From Cloacibacterium caeni (GTDB lineage: Bacteria; Bacteroidota; Bacteroidia; Flavobacteriales; Weeksellaceae), in the NCBI RefSeq assembly GCF_907163125.1, contig NZ_OU015319.1, forward strand, positions 1,674,001 through 1,738,000: 64,000 nucleotides of DNA. The letters run 5' to 3'. The number at the start of each line of letters is the position of its first letter. The stretch's first letter is position 1. The notes beneath the pieces are model-generated. The model had not been told where the DNA came from, did not search any database, and saw only the letters and a program-made list of their open reading frames with translations. Shown here in pieces: positions 59,507-64,000 of this stretch. A program made the position numbers and the translations under genes.

Positions 59507-59597
59507 TTTTCCCCACCCTAAAGGTTGGAAAAATATCTTGAAAATTTTATCAAAATTACACCTTTTAGGGACGGGGAAATTAATTTTGATAAAATTT
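59507..59597 (+). other. Two interleaved inverted repeats in the mtaB upstream region
   Basis: Arm A (TTTTCCCCACCCTAAAGG, 59507-59524) pairs with A' (CCTTTTAGGGACGGGGAAA, 59561-59579). Arm B (AAATTTTATCAAAATTA, 59542-59558) pairs perfectly with B' (59581-59597). The order is A-B-A'-B', so the two long stems interlock; linkers of 2 and 1 nt make both at once unlikely, hence they would be alternative structures. The rest of the 59303-59640 gap has no gene. Confidence 0.55.
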
Positions 59598-59638
59598 CTT
59601 CTCAAGCTCTGTTCAGTTCATTCTAAATATTTTTTCCG

Positions 59639-59646
59639 TAAATTTG
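59639..59646 (+). promoter_or_regulatory. -7 box of mtaB
   Basis: TAAATTTG, 13 nt before ATG 59660, downstream of the interleaved inverted repeats. Confidence 0.55.
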
Positions 59647-59659
59647 CACCCAATTTATT

Positions 59660-61009
59660 ATGGAAAATTTCACTACAAAAACCGCTGCTTTTCACACGCT
59701 AGGCTGTAAACTGAACTTTGCGGAAACCTCTACTATCGCCAGACAATTGACTGGTGCGGGTTACCAAAAAGTAAGTTTTGACGATGCTGCGAATGTTTAT
59801 ATCATCAATACTTGTTCTGTAACCGATAATGCAGACAAGGAATGTAAACTTCACGTAAAACGCGCGATGAAAGCCAATCCAGATGGTTTGGTGGTGATTG
59901 TAGGTTGCTATGCCCAACTAAAACCCGAAGAAATTTCTGCCATTGAAGGCGTAGATTTGGTTTTGGGCGCCAAAGAAAAATTCAATATTCTAAGTTACCT
60001 CGAAGATTTAGAAAAGACAGAACATCACGCCGAAGTTCACTCTTGCGAAATAGAAGAAGCAGATTTTTTCATCGGAAGTTATTCTATTGGCGACAGAACC
60101 AGAGCTTTTTTGAAGGTTCAAGACGGTTGCGATTATAAATGTACCTATTGCACGATTCCTTTAGCTAGAGGAATTTCTAGAAGTGACACCGTAGAAAACG
60201 TAGTGAAAAATGCCAAAGAAATTGCCGAAAAAGACATCAAAGAAATTGTTTTGACAGGTGTAAATATTGGCGATTACGGAAAAGGCGAATTTGGCAATAA
60301 AAAACACGAACATACTTTCTTAGATTTGGTGAAAGAACTCAATAAAGTAGAGGGAATTGAAAGAATTAGAATTTCTTCTATCGAACCGAATTTATTGAAA
60401 GACGAAACCATAGATTTGGTAGCTGAAAGCAAGAGTTTTGTACCGCATTTTCATATTCCGTTGCAAAGTGGAAGCGATGATTTGCTCAAAAAAATGAAGC
60501 GAAGATACCTCTCCAAATTGTACAGCGACAGAGTTTCTAAAATTAGAGAAGTAATGCCCGATGCTGCGATTGGTGTAGATGTAATTGTAGGATTTCCGGG
60601 AGAAACCGAAGAGAAATTTTTAGAAACTTATAATTTCATTAACGAATTACCAATCAGTTATTTACACGTTTTTACGTATTCTGAAAGAGAAAATACCGAA
60701 GCCGTAGAAATGGAAGGTGTTGTACCGATTGCTGAACGTAAAAAACGCAACAAAATGCTCCGAATTCTTTCTGAGAAAAAGAAAATGGCATTTTACCAAA
60801 CACAACTAGGGAAAACCTTGCCTGTACTTTGGGAACACGAAGAAAAAGACGGAAAAATGTTTGGCTTCACCGAAAATTATGTACGCGTTCAGAAACCTTT
60901 TGACGCAAGTTCTATCAACCAAATAGAAATGGTAAAACTGGATAAAATTCAACCAGACGGAACCGTTTCTATCTCTCCTATTTTCGAGGAGTTTTTAGCG
61001 AAGGTTTAG
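59660..61009 (+). CDS. mtaB: tRNA t6A37 methylthiotransferase MtaB
   Basis: The 449-residue enzyme has the UPF0004 N-terminal domain (HTLGCKLNFAETSTIARQL, NTCSVTDNADKECK and IVGCYAQLKPEEI give three Cys for the first 4Fe-4S cluster), the radical SAM core with VQDGCDYKCTYCTIPLARG (CxxxCxxC) and VDVIVGFPGETEEKF, and a C-terminal TRAM domain. It converts t6A37 in tRNA for ANN codons to ms2t6A. All cluster ligands are present and length is normal. It has its own promoter. Confidence 0.95.
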   Translation: MENFTTKTAAFHTLGCKLNFAETSTIARQLTGAGYQKVSFDDAANVYIINTCSVTDNADKECKLHVKRAMKANPDGLVVIVGCYAQLKPEEISAIEGVDLVLGAKEKFNILSYLEDLEKTEHHAEVHSCEIEEADFFIGSYSIGDRTRAFLKVQDGCDYKCTYCTIPLARGISRSDTVENVVKNAKEIAEKDIKEIVLTGVNIGDYGKGEFGNKKHEHTFLDLVKELNKVEGIERIRISSIEPNLLKDETIDLVAESKSFVPHFHIPLQSGSDDLLKKMKRRYLSKLYSDRVSKIREVMPDAAIGVDVIVGFPGETEEKFLETYNFINELPISYLHVFTYSERENTEAVEMEGVVPIAERKKRNKMLRILSEKKKMAFYQTQLGKTLPVLWEHEEKDGKMFGFTENYVRVQKPFDASSINQIEMVKLDKIQPDGTVSISPIFEEFLAKV

Positions 61010-61050
61010 GAGCAAGACGCTTTTGTATCTTTAGACTTTCAGTCTTGCTT

Positions 61051-61086
61051 AAATAGGTGACTTCGACTCCGCTCAGTCACCTATTT
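61051..61086. repeat. Perfect hairpin with CTTCGACTCCGCTCAG loop
   Basis: AAATAGGTGACT (61051-61062) pairs with AGTCACCTATTT (61075-61086). The loop and inner stem carry the dispersed CTTCGACTCCGCTCAG word, also found in reverse in menF (12300-12330). Confidence 0.75.
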
Positions 61087-61192
61087 AAAAGATTTCCACT
61101 GCAAACCTTACACAGTGATTCAACAAAATAAATCTAGGTTAGATTTTAATTTTATGTTTTCTTAATTACTTTTCAAAACTTTCTAACATAGA

Positions 61193-61253
61193 CTTTGTCA
61201 TTGACTGCGTCTAATCTTCGATTTCCGTAAGAAACCTAACGAAGTGGTTCGAC
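61193..61253. repeat. Left copy of 41-bp flanking repeat, joined to a 22-bp dispersed repeat
   Basis: 61193-61233, read on the minus strand, matches 63460-63500 at 37 of 41 positions (core TACGGAAATCGAAGATT). Directly adjoining, 61232-61253 (core AACGAAGTGGTTCGAC) matches 24545-24566 in reverse at 21 of 22 positions. Confidence 0.7.
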
Positions 61254-61347
61254 AAAGTCAGTCTAAATTTAACGCAACTATATGTAGAGATTCTTTCAGA
61301 ATGACAAACGCTGTGGTAAATGATAAAATAATGTTCTTAGTTTGGTT

Positions 61348-61386
61348 CCCCTCTTTTAGAGGGGTGTCAAAATCTATGATTTTGAC
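61348..61386. repeat. CCCCTC...GAGGGG and GTCAAAATC...GATTTTGAC hairpin pair
   Basis: Two adjacent hairpins, CCCCTCTTTTAGAGGGG (61348-61364) and GTCAAAATC/GATTTTGAC (61366-61386), in a form I recall as a common dispersed element of Bacteroidota. The rest of 61010-61523 consists of such repeats and holds no gene. Confidence 0.65.
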
Positions 61387-61523
61387 GGGGTGTTTAGAAA
61401 AATTTAGATGATTTTTAGCATTTTATGTTTTTCCGTAATGTAGTATGGATTTTATTTTTTAATTTAGTACAAATTTAATTTTTTTGAAAACATATATAAA
61501 TTTTTAATAATAAAACTAATACT

Positions 61524-61796
61524 ATGACAAAAACTTATTTAATTGGCTATGATTTAAACAAGTCAGGCCAAGATTATTCTACATTAATTGAAAAAATAAA
61601 AGAATTAGGAGATTGGTGGCATTGTTTAGACAGTGCTTTCATAATTAAATCCACCTCTACATCAATATCAATTAGAGACTATCTAACAAATTTTATTGAT
61701 GTAAATGATGAATTATTAGTTGTTGGATTGAACGGAGAAGCTGCATGGCATGGATTTAATTCTGAATGCTCAAATTGGTTGAAAAATAATCTTTAA
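61524..61796 (+). CDS. Cas2-fold-like small protein (SinR-like), not linked to CRISPR
   Basis: The 90-residue protein starts TKTYLIGYDLNKSGQDYSTL and continues with KELGDWWHCLDSAFIIKS, IRDYLTNFIDVNDELLVVGL and GEAAWHGF, a ferredoxin-like beta-alpha-beta pattern with the first-strand Asp (YDLN) as in Cas2 and VapD. Proteins of this type are known as stand-alone Cas2-like or SinR-like families with unknown role, some related to ribonucleases. No CRISPR repeat or Cas1 is nearby. It opens an AT-rich island of three genes flanked by inverted repeats. Confidence 0.65.
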   Translation: MTKTYLIGYDLNKSGQDYSTLIEKIKELGDWWHCLDSAFIIKSTSTSISIRDYLTNFIDVNDELLVVGLNGEAAWHGFNSECSNWLKNNL

Positions 61797-61841
61797 TTTT
61801 TTGAAACCTATATTTTTCATTAAATAATAAATGTAAAATTT

Positions 61842-62618
61842 ATGGAAATACTTTTTTTTTTAGTTTATGCTATTTTTTGTATCACTATAGCATACAATAT
61901 AGGAATAGAAAAAAAGATTGGTTTTAGTTACTCTTTTTTATTATCATTCTTCTTAACTCCTATTCTGGGTTTTTTTATTTCATTTTACTCAAATAAAATT
62001 CCAAATAATGACAAAATAAATAGAATATATAAAATTGTAGGTAGTCTATTATTTTATCCATCTTTAATATTATCAATATTTACTTTATTTTTCTTTTATA
62101 GAGAATTTAAACAAATTGATGAAAATCCTAACAAGATTATTAATGATTCAATTTCAATAAGTAGTAAATATCATCCGAATGAGATAAATAAAATAATTTA
62201 TTCCAAAGGAATATTAATGGCTGAGCTAAAATCTGGAAATTTTGAACTTATTGATGATACTCTTATATATAAGTCTTACATCTCAATTCCCCAAAAAACC
62301 GTATATGAAAATAGTATTAGAGAATTGTTTTTAACTATCACTAAATTAGAACTTGAAATCAATTCAAAAATTAAAAATGGAGAAAAACCAACAAAAAAAA
62401 TCAATAAACATAATGAGTTATTAAAAAAATACAATCAAAATGTTAAAGAGCTTAATTTAATTAATGAAAAAATTAAGAACGATTACATAACTTATAAAAT
62501 AGAAAATCCTTCTTGGTGGTATTTTAAAAGTAATCAAAGAATGGTATATATATTTTTAGTTTTAATCATTTTGACTTTAATTGGAAAGTTTTTACTATTT
62601 GTAAGTAAAATAAAGTAA
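61842..62618 (+). CDS. Multi-span membrane protein with coiled coil, unknown
   Basis: The 258-residue protein has three N-terminal hydrophobic segments (LFFLVYAIFCITIAYNIG, YSFLLSFFLTPILGFFISFY, IVGSLLFYPSLILSIFTLFFFY), a soluble stretch with a probable coiled coil (about 165-215, LFLTITKLELEINSKIKNGE onward) and a last span near the C terminus (MVYIFLVLIILTLIGKFLLFV). I recognise no family. The coding DNA is more A/T-rich than the core genes. It lies 45 nt after the Cas2-like gene and 52 nt before the next membrane protein. Confidence 0.6.
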   Translation: MEILFFLVYAIFCITIAYNIGIEKKIGFSYSFLLSFFLTPILGFFISFYSNKIPNNDKINRIYKIVGSLLFYPSLILSIFTLFFFYREFKQIDENPNKIINDSISISSKYHPNEINKIIYSKGILMAELKSGNFELIDDTLIYKSYISIPQKTVYENSIRELFLTITKLELEINSKIKNGEKPTKKINKHNELLKKYNQNVKELNLINEKIKNDYITYKIENPSWWYFKSNQRMVYIFLVLIILTLIGKFLLFVSKIK

Positions 62619-62670
62619 TAATGAAAACAAAATGCTTTTTTAATGTTTTTTTCGCTATTAAAACTTATCT

Positions 62671-63402
62671 ATGAAAAATCCATTTGAATTAATAAGAGAA
62701 ATTGAATATAATAATTTAGAAACTTCAAGAAAGAATTTCCAAACAAACATTTCAAATATTGAGAGTTTCATCATATGGATTGTTAGTTTTGCAATAACTG
62801 GAATTGGATTAATGATCTCAAATTTAGAAAAACTAAAATTAGCAATTTCATATGAAAATGTTAAATGTGTATTAGTTTTTTTTGTTTGCACGTTAATTTT
62901 TGGCATTTTTAATCGTTATTCTATTTTCCGTTTTTTAATACTTTCCCAAAGAATTGAAAACTACGTAAAACTATCATTATCTAATTCAGATTTCCCAGAA
63001 ATTAATCCTAACAAACTTCCTAATGATATAAATTTTTCAGAACTTATTGATAAATTTAAATTAGACTATGATTTAGATTATTCTAATCATTTTGAAGTAT
63101 ACGAAAAGCTTAACTCGACTGAAAAAATAAAAGCTATTAATGACTTAAAAGCTAGATATTATGAAGTTGGTGAGTTTTTACACAAAACCTATAACGAAGG
63201 TTTAGAAAATGTAAGAAATATTTACAAAGAAGCATATGGTATAAGCGAGAGTAAAAGCAGAAAAATATTTTATATGAAACAATCTAAAATTTCTAAAAAT
63301 TTTAACTTGTGGAAATGTTTTGTTGATTTATCATTTATTTTTTCTTGTCTTTCCTTCATAATAGCAATTTTAATTTTAGTTATAGGAACATTTTATAATT
63401 AG
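62671..63402 (+). CDS. Membrane protein with two N-terminal spans and one C-terminal span, unknown
   Basis: The 243-residue protein has spans near 32-48 (FIIWIVSFAITGIGLMIS), 66-82 (CVLVFFVCTLIFGIF) and at the C terminus (SFIFSCLSFIIAILILVIGTFY), with a helical, charged domain of about 120 residues between them. This layout recalls membrane effectors of defence or signalling systems, but no family was recognised. It is the last gene of the AT-rich island. An inverted repeat follows 57 nt after its stop. Confidence 0.6.
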   Translation: MKNPFELIREIEYNNLETSRKNFQTNISNIESFIIWIVSFAITGIGLMISNLEKLKLAISYENVKCVLVFFVCTLIFGIFNRYSIFRFLILSQRIENYVKLSLSNSDFPEINPNKLPNDINFSELIDKFKLDYDLDYSNHFEVYEKLNSTEKIKAINDLKARYYEVGEFLHKTYNEGLENVRNIYKEAYGISESKSRKIFYMKQSKISKNFNLWKCFVDLSFIFSCLSFIIAILILVIGTFYN

Positions 63403-63459
63403 AAAACAACTTTTCCGAATTCTCTGACTTCGGAGTATTAATTTTTTTCTATGTAAAGA

Positions 63460-63500
63460 TTCCTACGGAAATCGAAGATTCGACGGAGTCAATGACAAAC
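63460..63500. repeat. Right copy of the 41-bp flanking repeat
   Basis: Inverted relative to 61193-61233 with four differences. It follows the last gene of the AT-rich island. Confidence 0.7.
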
Positions 63501-63573
63501 TATGTGTAAAAAATTATATTTCTAAAAATTTAACCTTCCCGCCAAATCTCCATCAAAGAGCTAAAACCAGTTG

Positions 63574-64000
63574 ATGAAAACTTTGAGAATTTTACCGTTT
63601 TTAGTGTTACTCCCGTTTTTTGGTTGCAGCAGTAGTGAAGATGAACCTACGCCAACTCCCACAGAAACGATGTATTTCCCTAATAATACAGACAGCAATT
63701 GGGAAACCAAATCTATTGCCAGTCTCGGTTGGAACCAAAGTGCAGTGCAACCGCTTAAAGATTTCTTGGCAGAAAAACATTCTAAATCTTTTATGATTCT
63801 CGTAAACGGTAGAATTGTGATGGAAGAATATTTCAACGGACACAATGCTACTGCAACTTGGCAATGGAACAGCGCAGGAAAAACGCTGGTTTCTACCACC
63901 ACAGGAATTGCTCAACAAGAAGGTTTACTGAACATCAACAATAAAGTTTCTCAATATTTAGGAAACGGCTGGACAAGCGAACCTCTGGAAAAAGAAAACC
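63574..64000 (+). CDS. Lipoprotein serine hydrolase, class C beta-lactamase type (3' partial)
   Basis: ATG 63574 opens a frame that runs off the right edge. A lipoprotein signal (MKTLRILPFLVLLPFFGC) is followed by SSSEDEPTPTPTE, an acidic Ser/Asp/Glu stretch of the type that sends lipoproteins to the surface in Bacteroidota. The hydrolase domain begins with FMILVNGRIVMEEYFNGHNA and has WNSAGKTLVSTTTGIAQQEG with the active-site SxxK (SAGK). The substrate (beta-lactam, peptide or ester) cannot be judged from the 142 residues available. Confidence 0.85.
   Translation, partial: MKTLRILPFLVLLPFFGCSSSEDEPTPTPTETMYFPNNTDSNWETKSIASLGWNQSAVQPLKDFLAEKHSKSFMILVNGRIVMEEYFNGHNATATWQWNSAGKTLVSTTTGIAQQEGLLNINNKVSQYLGNGWTSEPLEKEN

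Noticed and set aside
61524-61796. Calling the Cas2-like protein a CRISPR Cas2
   Set aside because: No repeat array or other cas gene in the window; the sequence fits stand-alone Cas2-like/SinR-type proteins better.
63561-63918. Two frames on the minus strand at the right edge
   Set aside because: Both are antisense to a clear lipoprotein serine hydrolase with signal peptide and SxxK motif.

Overview
The window reads as chromosome of a low-GC Bacteroidota bacterium, most likely a Flavobacteriales member near the Chryseobacterium/Cloacibacterium/Elizabethkingia group. Signs seen in the sequence: Bacteroidota-type -7 promoter boxes (TAnnTTTG) 10-35 nt before many start codons, almost no Shine-Dalgarno sequences, several TTG starts, the Bat/MoxR operon, YfhO, POT peptide transporters, menaquinone genes and a flavobacterial-type glycosylasparaginase. 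No rRNA, tRNA or CRISPR array was recognised.

Layout. 1-7.6 kb: end of a DsrE-like gene, then leftward energy/redox genes: pyruvate:ferredoxin oxidoreductase with a NAD(P)H-dependent Fe-S flavoprotein, and a CoA-disulfide reductase-rhodanese fusion. 7.6-10.7 kb: a PspC/PadR envelope-stress module whose two promoters share a 28-bp element. 10.7-14.2 kb: acyltransferase, hot-dog thioesterase and isochorismate synthase, followed by an IS3-family element sitting in the loop of a terminator. 14.2-22.6 kb: MarC and the complete leftward moxR-DUF58-batA/B/C/D operon. 22.9-30.5 kb: DinB-like protein, RlmB, lipoprotein, YfhO and a glycosyltransferase; a compact GxxExxY gene framed by nested inverted repeats lies between the last two. 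30.6-32.7 kb: DUF2202 protein with an IS256-family element inserted exactly at its stop codon. 32.8-39.2 kb: PLP cysteine/cystathionine synthase, a LolE-like permease divergent from NamZ, a TauE-type transporter and a thioredoxin-like protein. 39.2-43.6 kb: a gene remnant, then a four-gene exopolysaccharide-like operon (receiver without its phosphorylatable Asp, HEAT-repeat membrane protein, processive glycosyltransferase 2, YaiO-like outer-membrane barrel). 44-52.3 kb: thioredoxin, three POT peptide transporters, a toxin-antitoxin pair and a DPP-IV-like peptidase, forming a peptide-utilisation locus. 52.4-58.4 kb: glucokinase, CutC, a second GxxExxY gene beside five tandem ~210-bp palindromic units, a frameshifted glycosylasparaginase and glycogen phosphorylase. 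58.6-64 kb: cysteine dioxygenase, MtaB, then a visibly AT-rich three-gene island (Cas2-fold-like protein plus two membrane proteins) flanked by inverted copies of a 41-bp repeat, and the start of a lipoprotein serine hydrolase.

The most unusual material is the repeat biology: two GxxExxY (PD-(D/E)XK-like) genes are each tied to repeats with AAAC(C)GCAAA(A)G-type ends, and insertions repeatedly target terminators or stop codons. The best candidate protein system is the pseudo-receiver/HEAT/GT2/YaiO operon; the orphan Cas2-like island is the next.
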